Shown piece after piece: positions 1 to 5,385 of a stretch of DNA of 6,949 nucleotides. Under the pieces are notes generated by a model. It saw nothing but the letters and a program-made list of their open reading frames with translations. It had not been told where the DNA came from and searched no databases. A program made the translations under genes and the position numbers. Each line of letters starts with the position of its first letter. Within the stretch, counting starts at the first letter, position 1. Origin of the DNA: Methylovirgula sp. (lineage in GTDB: Bacteria > Pseudomonadota > Alphaproteobacteria > Rhizobiales > Beijerinckiaceae); NCBI GenBank assembly GCA_025356505.1, contig JANXSV010000024.1, positions 1-6,949 on the forward strand, given 5' to 3'.

Positions 1-72
1 CGAGCCTTGACCCCAAGGGCTTGGCACATTCGGGCCTCTTGGCCCGCCACCATTCTGATTTGACCAGGGCAT
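1..72 (-). CDS. hflK: HflK, membrane protease modulator, N-terminal fragment (runs off left edge)
   Basis: Only the first 24 codons are in the window; the gene continues leftward beyond base 1. The minus-strand translation begins MPWSNQNGGGP and continues with a Gly/Pro/Trp/Asn-rich stretch (PSPWGQGS). This is the characteristic disordered cytoplasmic N-terminus of HflK that precedes the single transmembrane helix and the SPFH/band-7 domain. HflK pairs with HflC to form a large inner-membrane cage that encloses and modulates the AAA+ protease FtsH. The start at 72 is supported by a GAGG Shine-Dalgarno core (79-82) six bases upstream. It lies downstream of folA on the same strand, and a folA-hflK-hflC order is familiar from Hyphomicrobiales. 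The identification rests on the N-terminal motif and synteny, because the SPFH domain is not visible. Confidence 0.85.
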   Translation of the reverse strand, partial: MPWSNQNGGGPRGPNVPSPWGQGS

Positions 73-75
73 CAA

Positions 76-82
76 CTACCTC
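76..82 (-). promoter_or_regulatory. Ribosome binding site of hflK
   Basis: Minus strand GAGGTAG, with the GAGG core six bases before the ATG at 72. It fixes the hflK start, which is otherwise supported only by a short reading frame cut by the window edge. Confidence 0.7.
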
Positions 83-89
83 ATCTTGT

Positions 90-114
90 CCGCAGCGCGA
101 AACGCAAGCTGCGG
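90..114 (-). other. GC-rich hairpin in the hflK 5' leader
   Basis: The arms at 90-96 and 108-114 are perfectly complementary (CCGCAGC with GCTGCGG). A further three pairs inside (97-99 with 103-105) close an AAA loop on the plus-strand reading, leaving a two-base bulge. There is no T-run after the stem on either strand, so it does not look like an intrinsic terminator. If the promoter at 126-154 is real, the stem starts within about 5 bases of the 5' end of the hflK mRNA and ends about 7 bases before its Shine-Dalgarno sequence. It could protect the 5' end or affect translation; that role is inference. Confidence 0.5.
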
Positions 115-125
115 GATTGAGTTGG

Positions 126-154
126 TATATAGGGGAGCCTAACTACGCTTGCAA
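126..154 (-). promoter_or_regulatory. Sigma70-type promoter for hflK
   Basis: On the minus strand, TTGCAA (154 down to 149) is followed after exactly 17 bases by TATATA (131 down to 126). Both hexamers are close to consensus and the spacing is ideal. The predicted transcript would start near position 119 and give a leader of about 47 bases before the hflK ATG. It lies between the folA stop and hflK, so hflK probably has its own promoter in addition to any readthrough from folA. This is pattern-based only. Confidence 0.6.
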
Positions 155-197
155 TGCGTCAGATTTGTAAGTGAGCGCCGGACTAAACCGTGCGAAC

Positions 198-710
198 TTA
201 GTTTCTGCGGATATAATCGAAGAAGGTGAAGGCAGCCTCGTCTTTTGGGCCCGCGGGAAACGATTGTTCCTGCTCAAGCCTCCACTCCGGACCAAGGCGC
301 GGGAAAACGGTGTCGCCTTGAGGCTGAAGCGCGACTTCGGTTTCAAATACCCGTGCGACAAGTGGCAGCGTCTGAGCATAAATTTGCCCGCCGCCCGCAA
401 TTGCGATGGCTTCGGCATTCATCCCGTCTGCCAGATGCGCGGCCGTGGCCAGTGCCTCGTCCATATTCTGCGCCACATGCACACCGGGCGCGCTGAACCC
501 GCGATCCCGCGTGACAACGATGGTCTCGCGACCCGGCAAAGCCTTGCCGATAGACTCGAAGGTCTTGCGCCCCATCACCATTGGCTTGCCAAGCGTAAGC
601 GCTTTAAAGCGCTGCAAATCTGAGCGGATGTGCCAGAGCAGCTTGTTGTCATTGCCGATAACGCGATTTTGCGCCACGGCAACGACGATCCAGAGCGGTT
701 TCAACGGCAT
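198..710 (-). CDS. folA: Dihydrofolate reductase
   Basis: A 170-residue protein, close to the usual size of chromosomal bacterial DHFR. It catalyses NADPH-dependent reduction of dihydrofolate to tetrahydrofolate in the cytosol. Visible motifs in order: VAVAQNRVIGNDNKLLWHI (about 10-28); the active-site acid Asp31 in SDLQRFK; the NADPH-binding MGRKTFESIGKALPGR (46-61); IVVTRD (64-69); the GGGQIYAQ cofactor loop (106-113); GDTVFP (132-137); and the C-terminal F-x-Y segment FFDYIRRN. The ATG at 710 gives the family-typical N-terminus, although its Shine-Dalgarno is weak (GAAG five bases upstream). thyA, often directly upstream of folA in related bacteria, is absent; the next gene that way is a divergent antitoxin gene. 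The product supplies the folate acceptor used by the nearby sarcosine oxidase, but no shared transcript is shown. Confidence 0.95.
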   Translation of the reverse strand: MPLKPLWIVVAVAQNRVIGNDNKLLWHIRSDLQRFKALTLGKPMVMGRKTFESIGKALPGRETIVVTRDRGFSAPGVHVAQNMDEALATAAHLADGMNAEAIAIAGGGQIYAQTLPLVARVFETEVALQPQGDTVFPRLGPEWRLEQEQSFPAGPKDEAAFTFFDYIRRN

Positions 711-893
711 GACAACTTCACATTCCTGGCCTTCCGTTCATTCCCTCACGCAACTAACACAATTAAGTTCCTGATCACGTGTGCCTAGCTCAAACTTTGA
801 ATTTTGAGAAACCCTTTTTAAGATGAGCAGGGACGTCACTGCAATCACGACGTCGTCTTTGTCTTCACAATTCACTTCACTTTACCGCCAAAT
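711..893. other. Intergenic region between divergent folA and the antitoxin gene
   Basis: These 183 bases are AT-richer than the flanking minus-strand genes and contain no convincing gene. They must hold the folA promoter, but no good -35/-10 pair was found for it. Visible patterns are an imperfect inverted repeat (789-794 with 803-808), two copies of GACGTC (832-837 and 849-854, the second inside a 10-base palindrome at 847-856), three TTCAC repeats (864-868, 871-875, 876-880), and TAGCTCAA at 786-793, which is identical to one arm of the antitoxin operator. Confidence 0.5.
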
Positions 894-905
894 TTGAGCT
901 ACATT
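876..905 (+). promoter_or_regulatory. Candidate promoter of the toxin-antitoxin operon
   Basis: TTCACT (876-881) and TACATT (900-905) are separated by 18 bases and sit about 30 bases upstream of the antitoxin ATG. The -10 hexamer lies inside the palindromic operator, the arrangement expected for autorepression. Other pairings are possible, for example TTGAGC 894-899 with TGTAAT 915-920 at a poor 15-base spacing, so the exact promoter is uncertain. Confidence 0.4.
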
Positions 906-918
906 GTAGCTCAATGTA
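894..918 (+). promoter_or_regulatory. Compound palindromic operator of the relB/yafQ-type module
   Basis: Two overlapping inverted repeats are present. The first, 894-914, is perfect over 10 bases per arm (TTGAGCTACA, a central T, TGTAGCTCAA). The second, 900-918, pairs TACATTG with CAATGTA across a five-base spacer. The structure overlaps the predicted -10 and ends 14 bases before the antitoxin ATG. Ribbon-helix-helix antitoxins of the RelB/DinJ group bind such palindromes as dimers, with or without toxin, and repress their own operon. Binding here is inferred from position and symmetry. Confidence 0.75.
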
Positions 919-920
919 AT

Positions 921-924
921 GAGG
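921..924 (+). promoter_or_regulatory. Ribosome binding site that sets the antitoxin start
   Basis: GAGG lies eight bases before the ATG at 933. It favours that start over the in-frame TTG at 894, which would place the first 13 codons inside the operator and add residues not expected in a RelB-type antitoxin. Confidence 0.7.
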
Positions 925-932
925 TGTGTGTC

Positions 933-1202
933 ATGTCAACGAACTCTGTAGTCCGGGCGCGGATAGACGAAAAAATCAAAGAAGAAGCTTCAGCTGTATT
1001 AGCTACAATGGGGCTCACTGTTTCAGATGCATTCCGCATTTTGCTGACGCGCATAGCCCGTGAAAAGGCCCTTCCGTTTGAACCTTTGGTGCCCAACGAA
1101 GAAACTATAGCAGCGATGCTTGAATCACGAAAAGGCAAGCTCAAAACTTTTAAATCAGTTGAAGGCTTGATGGCAGATTTAAATGGCGAAGATGAAGAAT
1201 GA
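933..1202 (+). CDS. RelB/DinJ-family type II antitoxin
   Basis: An 89-residue protein in the usual RelB/DinJ size range. Residues 4-12 (NSVVRARID) form the predicted DNA-contacting beta strand of a ribbon-helix-helix fold, followed by helices over about 13-26 and 29-45 (TVSDAFRILLTRIAREKALPF, a DinJ/RelB signature). The C-terminal half is charged and probably the flexible toxin-wrapping segment, ending SVEGLMADLNGEDEE, a typical antitoxin tail. It should neutralise the downstream YafQ-like toxin and repress the operon at the palindromes just upstream. A hand count over 961-1200 gives about 43% GC, clearly lower than in the sox genes, which fits an accessory module acquired by transfer. The start at 933 was chosen for its GAGG Shine-Dalgarno. 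Antitoxin identity is strong; a specific gene name is not justified. Confidence 0.88.
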   Translation: MSTNSVVRARIDEKIKEEASAVLATMGLTVSDAFRILLTRIAREKALPFEPLVPNEETIAAMLESRKGKLKTFKSVEGLMADLNGEDEE

Positions 1203-1279
1203 TGCAAACGTTACACTGCGCTAAAAAACTCCGGCGGCCAAACTGCAGTGCATTGAATTCGGGCGTTCATCGTTGCTAG
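1202..1279 (+). other. 25-codon mini-ORF in the antitoxin-toxin gap
   Basis: An ATG at 1202 overlaps the antitoxin stop codon in the form TGATG and opens a 25-codon frame (begins MQTLHCAKKLRR) that stops at TAG 1277-1279. This is exactly where the toxin start is usually found in such operons, but the frame is not the toxin frame and resembles no known protein. It could be a translated spacer peptide, a remnant of a former toxin start, or chance. There is no strong Shine-Dalgarno. Coding is not claimed. Confidence 0.2.
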
Positions 1280-1291
1280 TGTCCCCATGAC

Positions 1292-1296
1292 AGGAG
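1292..1296 (+). promoter_or_regulatory. Ribosome binding site of the toxin gene
   Basis: AGGAG ends ten bases before the ATG at 1307. It gives the toxin its own strong translation signal instead of relying on coupling to the antitoxin. A stop in the toxin frame at 1277 and the lack of an in-frame start between them make 1307 the only sensible ATG start. Confidence 0.7.
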
Positions 1297-1306
1297 CGGA
1301 AGCTAC

Positions 1307-1579
1307 ATGCGGACAATTGGCAGAACAAGTTCATTCAAACGCGATTATAAGCGAGAGATTCGAAATGCACGGTGGAGCGACCAGGCATTTATCGAAGTCA
1401 TTTCGGCGCTCGCGAATGACATAAGCTTACCTGAAAAATTTCGGGATCACGCTCTTTCAGGTGCGTGGAACGACCACAGGGATTGTCACATCAGACCGGA
1501 TCTTGTCCTTATTTACCGAAAATCAGACGATCAACTCCAACTTGTCAGGGTTGGATCGCACTCGGAACTCGGCCTATAG
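1307..1579 (+). CDS. YafQ-family mRNA interferase toxin (RelE superfamily)
   Basis: A 90-residue protein of normal length for YafQ. This family cleaves mRNA on the ribosome and halts translation until the partner antitoxin blocks it. The N-terminus has the family pattern TSSFKRDYKRE (about 7-17). Residues aligning with the E. coli YafQ active site are His48 (RDHAL), His61 and Asp65 (RDCHIRPD), and His85 (GSHSEL), matching His50, His63, Asp67 and His87. The LVLIYRK core strand (66-72) is also typical. Two differences stand out: Leu66 where E. coli has Trp68, and Gly89 where the terminal Phe91 is expected, so the protein ends SELGL. It is separated from its antitoxin by 104 bases instead of overlapping it, and its stop is 6 bases from the stop of convergent soxG. 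Toxicity is likely but not certain given the altered C-terminus. Confidence 0.87.
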   Translation: MRTIGRTSSFKRDYKREIRNARWSDQAFIEVISALANDISLPEKFRDHALSGAWNDHRDCHIRPDLVLIYRKSDDQLQLVRVGSHSELGL

Positions 1580-1585
1580 ACACAT

Positions 1586-2113
1586 TCACAGCCCGGCGCT
1601 CGCCTGTTCGAGATAGGCGCGCACATAGGGCGCGAAACTGCGCCAAACCTCCAAATGAAAACGGTTCGGCTCGCGGCGCCATATCACGACATCTGCTTTC
1701 CCAAGCAGAGTGCGTGCGCAAAAATCAATCGCGAAGGCCGAAAGCCGCAAATCCAGCATCACTCCGGCGTTGAGAAGATCTTCCACCCGCGACCCCGAAA
1801 CTTCGAGCGCCACTTGCCGGTGGGAGATATCCACCAGACTATGCGGCGCAGCCACTGCCACTTGCGTGCCGACAGGGCCAAGCAGCAGCCATTCATCCGG
1901 CCCGAGCCAGAGCGCGGATTTTTCTCCCACAATATTCACACGGCCGGCCTGCCTTGGCAGTGGCACACCAAATGCTGAACCTGCCTCGGCGCAAGCGGCC
2001 TCACCCGCGCGCAGACTGTAGCGCTGCAAAGGCGGCAGGGCCGAAATGCTCACCTTTCGGGTTTTAAAGTCCGGAACGCCCTCGAGCGACGCGCGACGCA
2101 AGACCTCAACCAT
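1586..2113 (-). CDS. soxG: Sarcosine oxidase gamma subunit
   Basis: A 175-residue protein, last gene of the soxBDAG operon. SoxG is the small GcvT-like subunit that packs on the alpha subunit of heterotetrameric sarcosine oxidase; it carries no cofactor of its own. Family features are the central GEKSALWLGPDEWLLLGP segment, the VDISHRQVALEVSGSRVEDLLNAG stretch resembling GcvT folds (the SoxG hallmark D-x-S-H-R), and the C-terminal FHLEVWRSFAPYVRAYLEQA. The ATG at 2113 is chosen over an in-frame upstream start at 2155. An excellent Shine-Dalgarno (AAGGGGGAG, 2121-2129) lies seven bases before it, and the start overlaps the soxA stop by 8 bases (2106-2113), indicating translational coupling. 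No terminator-like hairpin with a T-run was seen just downstream; the convergent toxin gene begins 6 bases past the stop. Confidence 0.93.
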   Translation of the reverse strand: MVEVLRRASLEGVPDFKTRKVSISALPPLQRYSLRAGEAACAEAGSAFGVPLPRQAGRVNIVGEKSALWLGPDEWLLLGPVGTQVAVAAPHSLVDISHRQVALEVSGSRVEDLLNAGVMLDLRLSAFAIDFCARTLLGKADVVIWRREPNRFHLEVWRSFAPYVRAYLEQASAGL

Positions 2114-5081
2114 GCAGCCGCTCCCCCTTGGCATCAAAAAACACCGGCTCAACAACCCTCACGCCATACGTTTCGTTCGGCATCGGCACATTCAAGGTTT
2201 CGCCCATGCGCGCGCGTCCATTTTCGACAAGCGCCAGCGCGATCGAGCGGCCCAGAGTTTCGCTCCAATAAGACGATGTGACATGCCCGAGGGCTTTCGT
2301 GCCCGTGGCAGGCTTGGCGTCCAGCGTGATTTGTGCGCCCTCTTCGAGCACAACCAACGGATTGGCCGTGAGCAAGCCAACCAACTGTTTGCGGTTTGGC
2401 GCGCAGGTATCAGGCATCAGCAAGCCGCGCTTGCCCACAAAATCCGGTTTCAGCTTGGAGACCATACCGCTCATGCCAAGATCATCAGGGGTCACAGTTC
2501 CATCTGTTTCCTGACCAACGATGATGTAGCCTTTTTCACCGCGCAACACATGCATCGCCTCGGTGCCGTAAGCGACAGCGCCATGCTTTTGTCCCTCGGC
2601 GAAAATCGCCTCCCAAATTGCCCGCCCATAATCGGTAGGCACATTCACTTCAAAGCCGATCTCGCCGGTGAAACTCACCCGGAACAACCGCATCGGTACG
2701 CCGCAAATTTCGCCACTCGCGTAGGACATATGCGGAATTTGCAAATCCACACCCGAAACCAGCGGAGCCAGAATATCACGCGCTTTTGGCCCCTGCACCG
2801 CAACAACGGCATATTGCTCGGTGATGGACGTCAGCCAGCAGGCAAGATCAGTGAACTCGGTCTGGAGGTAATCCTCCATCATATTCAAAACCCGCGCCGC
2901 GCCGCCTGTGGTGGTGGTGATATGAAATCTGTCCGGCGCAAGGCGGGCGATGACGCCGTCATCGATGATAAATCCGGCCTCGTTCAACATCAGCCCATAG
3001 CGGCATTTGCCAACAGCCAGCTTTTCAAAAGCCCCCGTGTATATCCGGTTGAGGAACTTCCATGCATCAGGCCCGACAAGCTCAATCTTGCCCAGCGTCG
3101 ACGCGTCAAAAATCCCGGCGGTGGTGCGCACCGCCTTCACCTCGGCATTGGTCGCAGCGTGAACCTCACTGCCGAAATAATGCGCGCGCTTCCATTGGCC
3201 GACATCTTCAAACGCCGCACCTTTTTCAGCGGCCCAGCCGTGAATGGCGGTTTTGCGGGTCGGGTCAAACAAGTCCCCGCGGGACAAACCGGCATAAATC
3301 CCGAACGAAGTTGGCGTATAGGGCGGGCGAAACGTCGTCAGGCCCACCTGCGGCACAGAATTGCCAAGCGCCTTGGCGGCAATACCCAGCGCATTCATAT
3401 TCGAAGTTTTGCCCTGATCTGTGGCCATGCCTGTCGTGGTGTAACGTTTGACATGTTCAATAGAGCGCATACCCTCGCGCGTCGCCAGCACAATATCCTT
3501 GGCGGTGACATCGTTTTGAAAATCGACGAAAGCCTTGATTTTATTGACATCTTTATGTGTAGGAACCGCGCCGGAAATGCCTGCGCTTAGCGGGACATCT
3601 CCCGCCGCATCAAAGGTTTTCAGCGTTCCGGGTTTTTGCCCAGCGGCGCGCGCCGCAGCCTCGCCCGCCGCATAACCCGCGTTGAGACACTCGGTCAGAT
3701 CAAAAGTGCCGTTGCATGCACCGACGCATGCCATCTCCTGCGCCAACACACCCGGCACAAACAGGCCGCGCGCATCATAAGTCAGCTTGCCGCGGGATTG
3801 CGAAAATAAGTTGACGTTGGGTGTCCAGCCGCCCGAATGCAGCACCACATCACATTCGATATCTTCATGCCAAGTAACAGTTTCACCCTCTAGCTTGCCG
3901 ACGCAAGCCCCGCTCACCCGCAAGCTGCCTTTGGTGCCGGTGAGAACCGCGCTTCGTATCACGCGAATGCCCGCAGCTTCCGCCCGGGCGCTCAAGGCCC
4001 CGCCATCCACACGCATATCGACAATGGCGGCAATCTGCACACCGGCATCGTGCAACTCTAACGCGGCCTGATACGCATCATCGGTTACGCTGAACACTAC
4101 GGCGCGCCTGCCGCATTTCACACCGAACCTATTGAGCAGAACCCGGGCCGCACCTGCCAGCATCACCCCGGGGCGATCGTTATCCGCAAACACCAGTGGC
4201 CGCTCTATGGCGCCTGTCGCCAGAACAACTTGCTTCGCCCGCACCTGCCAAAGCCGTTCGCGAACGTCGCCGGGCTTGGCGTCGGCCACATGATCAGTGA
4301 TGCGCTCGCACAGGCCGAGAAAATTCTGTTGATAATAGCCAAAGGCGGTGGTGCGCGGCAAAGCCCGTATGTTGGGGTGCATCGCCAACACCATGAAAAT
4401 ATCCAGCGGCCATTGATTGGCTTCGCGCCCGTCAATCGTCGCCGCGCCGGCACTGAGCAGCGAGCCGCCAAATTCCGCACCCTCATCACAGATAATAACG
4501 TCCGCGCCGCTTTCTGCTGCTGCAAGCGCGGCAGTAAGGCCCGCAGGCCCTGCCCCCACCACCAACACATCGCAATGCGCGAAGCGGTTGGCATAATGAT
4601 CAGGATCCGGCTCTTTAGCGGCATGCCCGAGACCCGCGGCGCGGCGGATAACCGGCTCATATACCGTATGCCAGAACAGCTTCGGGAACATGAAAGTCTT
4701 GTAATAAAAGCCCGCGGCGAAAATTGGTGACAGCAGCGAGTTCACCGCGCCGACATCAAACTTCAGGCTGGGAAAGCGGTTTTGGCTAACGGCTGTCAGG
4801 CCCTCGTAAAGCTCCACCTCGCTGGCGCGCAAATTGGGCGTACTGCGCGCGCCGTCGCGGCTGATGCCCATCAATGCGTTCGGCTCATCCGAACCCATGG
4901 AAACCAGCCCGCGCGGACGGTGATATTTGAACGACCGCCCCATCAGATGCACGCCATTGGCGAGCAGCGCCGAGGCAAGCGTATCACCGCGCACGCCTTG
5001 GTAGGTTACGCCGTCGAAACTGAACGAGATCGGCTTGGCGCGGTCAATCCGTCCGCCGGAGGCAGTGCGCATATCCGCCAT
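2106..5081 (-). CDS. soxA: Sarcosine oxidase alpha subunit
   Basis: A 991-residue protein, normal for SoxA. Residues about 18-70 form the ferredoxin-like N-terminal domain (GVTYQGVRGDTLASALLANG, GRSFKYHRPRG); it has no cysteines, so no iron-sulfur cluster is expected, as in known sarcosine oxidases. A Rossmann segment follows with GAGPAG at 176-181, then the second dinucleotide-domain motif VVLATGAIERPLVFADNDRPGV (285-306). This half binds NAD+ in characterised enzymes. From about 610 the protein is GcvT-like (GIFDASTLGKIELVGPDA 656-673, CRYGLMLNEAGFIIDDG 693-709 with the Asp707-Asp708 pair, TPDDLGMSGMV 864-874), the folate-binding half that converts the imine or formaldehyde product to 5,10-methylene-tetrahydrofolate. 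The ATG at 5081 overlaps the soxD stop by one base (TGATG), with GAGGGA (5091-5096) nine bases upstream. A substrate such as N-methylglutamate is possible for this superfamily, but no mgs/gmaS genes are present. Confidence 0.96.
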   Translation of the reverse strand: MADMRTASGGRIDRAKPISFSFDGVTYQGVRGDTLASALLANGVHLMGRSFKYHRPRGLVSMGSDEPNALMGISRDGARSTPNLRASEVELYEGLTAVSQNRFPSLKFDVGAVNSLLSPIFAAGFYYKTFMFPKLFWHTVYEPVIRRAAGLGHAAKEPDPDHYANRFAHCDVLVVGAGPAGLTAALAAAESGADVIICDEGAEFGGSLLSAGAATIDGREANQWPLDIFMVLAMHPNIRALPRTTAFGYYQQNFLGLCERITDHVADAKPGDVRERLWQVRAKQVVLATGAIERPLVFADNDRPGVMLAGAARVLLNRFGVKCGRRAVVFSVTDDAYQAALELHDAGVQIAAIVDMRVDGGALSARAEAAGIRVIRSAVLTGTKGSLRVSGACVGKLEGETVTWHEDIECDVVLHSGGWTPNVNLFSQSRGKLTYDARGLFVPGVLAQEMACVGACNGTFDLTECLNAGYAAGEAAARAAGQKPGTLKTFDAAGDVPLSAGISGAVPTHKDVNKIKAFVDFQNDVTAKDIVLATREGMRSIEHVKRYTTTGMATDQGKTSNMNALGIAAKALGNSVPQVGLTTFRPPYTPTSFGIYAGLSRGDLFDPTRKTAIHGWAAEKGAAFEDVGQWKRAHYFGSEVHAATNAEVKAVRTTAGIFDASTLGKIELVGPDAWKFLNRIYTGAFEKLAVGKCRYGLMLNEAGFIIDDGVIARLAPDRFHITTTTGGAARVLNMMEDYLQTEFTDLACWLTSITEQYAVVAVQGPKARDILAPLVSGVDLQIPHMSYASGEICGVPMRLFRVSFTGEIGFEVNVPTDYGRAIWEAIFAEGQKHGAVAYGTEAMHVLRGEKGYIIVGQETDGTVTPDDLGMSGMVSKLKPDFVGKRGLLMPDTCAPNRKQLVGLLTANPLVVLEEGAQITLDAKPATGTKALGHVTSSYWSETLGRSIALALVENGRARMGETLNVPMPNETYGVRVVEPVFFDAKGERLHG

Positions 5082-5377
5082 CAGCCCAGTTCCCTCGAAA
5101 AGCGGGCAATATCAGGCATGGGCTCTCCGGACTTATATGTCATCAAAATCTTGTCGCTCACCGTATGGCGCACGGCATTAAAGAAACGCGCGCAGCCCAT
5201 GTGCCGCCAACGTTCGGCATGCAAGCCCTTGAGATTGCTGCGGTAATACATAAAATCGGACCATTGCTCATCGCTGAGGGTTGCAGGTTCGAGCGGGCGG
5301 GCGATATGTGCCTCACCGCCGTAGCGAAACTCCAATTCCGGGCGCGGGCCGCAGTGGGGGCAGGTTATGAGCAGCAT
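5081..5377 (-). CDS. soxD: Sarcosine oxidase delta subunit (zinc-binding)
   Basis: A 98-residue protein, typical for SoxD. It is the small zinc-containing subunit that binds the alpha-beta core of heterotetrameric sarcosine oxidase. Signature segments are the N-terminal zinc knuckle ITCPHCGPRPELEFRYGGEAHI (Cys6, Cys9), the second ligand region ERWRHMGCARFFN (His59, Cys62), and the C-terminal VSDKILMTYKSGEPMP. In the structurally known subunit the ligands are Cys6, Cys9, His59 and Cys63; here one residue is missing between the last two, so the spacing is His-x2-Cys. The ATG at 5377 has AGGA (5384-5387) six bases upstream, overlapping the soxB stop codon, and only 8 bases separate the two genes. 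The stop overlaps the soxA start by one base, a sign of strict co-translation. Confidence 0.95.
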   Translation of the reverse strand: MLLITCPHCGPRPELEFRYGGEAHIARPLEPATLSDEQWSDFMYYRSNLKGLHAERWRHMGCARFFNAVRHTVSDKILMTYKSGEPMPDIARFSRELG

Positions 5378-5385
5378 GGTAAATC

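Noticed and set aside
90..114. Hairpin as an intrinsic terminator of folA
   Set aside because: No T-run follows it on the minus strand, and a good promoter lies between it and folA.
3..170. Open plus-strand frame of about 55 codons at the left edge
   Set aside because: It is antisense to the hflK start and its promoter, has no in-window start and no protein-like pattern; the minus-strand HflK reading is far better supported.
894..932. TTG at 894 as the antitoxin start
   Set aside because: It would place coding sequence through the palindromic operator and promoter and has no Shine-Dalgarno; the ATG at 933 has GAGG and the normal RelB N-terminus.
1597..1625. Imperfect GC-rich inverted repeat near the 3' end of soxG as a bidirectional terminator
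   Set aside because: It lies inside soxG codons, the pairing is interrupted, and no T-run follows on either strand.
2114..2155. Longer soxG beginning at 2155
   Set aside because: The extra residues are out-of-frame soxA coding sequence without family similarity; the ATG at 2113 has an excellent Shine-Dalgarno and overlaps the soxA stop.
2046..3590. A 514-codon open frame on the plus strand
   Set aside because: It lies antisense to soxA and the 5' end of soxG, both strongly identified. The translation is rich in Arg, His and Gln and has no recognisable domain; long antisense frames are common opposite GC-rich genes.
4230..4730. A 166-codon plus-strand frame, and a 151-codon minus frame at 4205-4660
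   Set aside because: Both are alternative frames over the NAD-binding region of soxA; neither resembles a known family and the soxA frame is intact.
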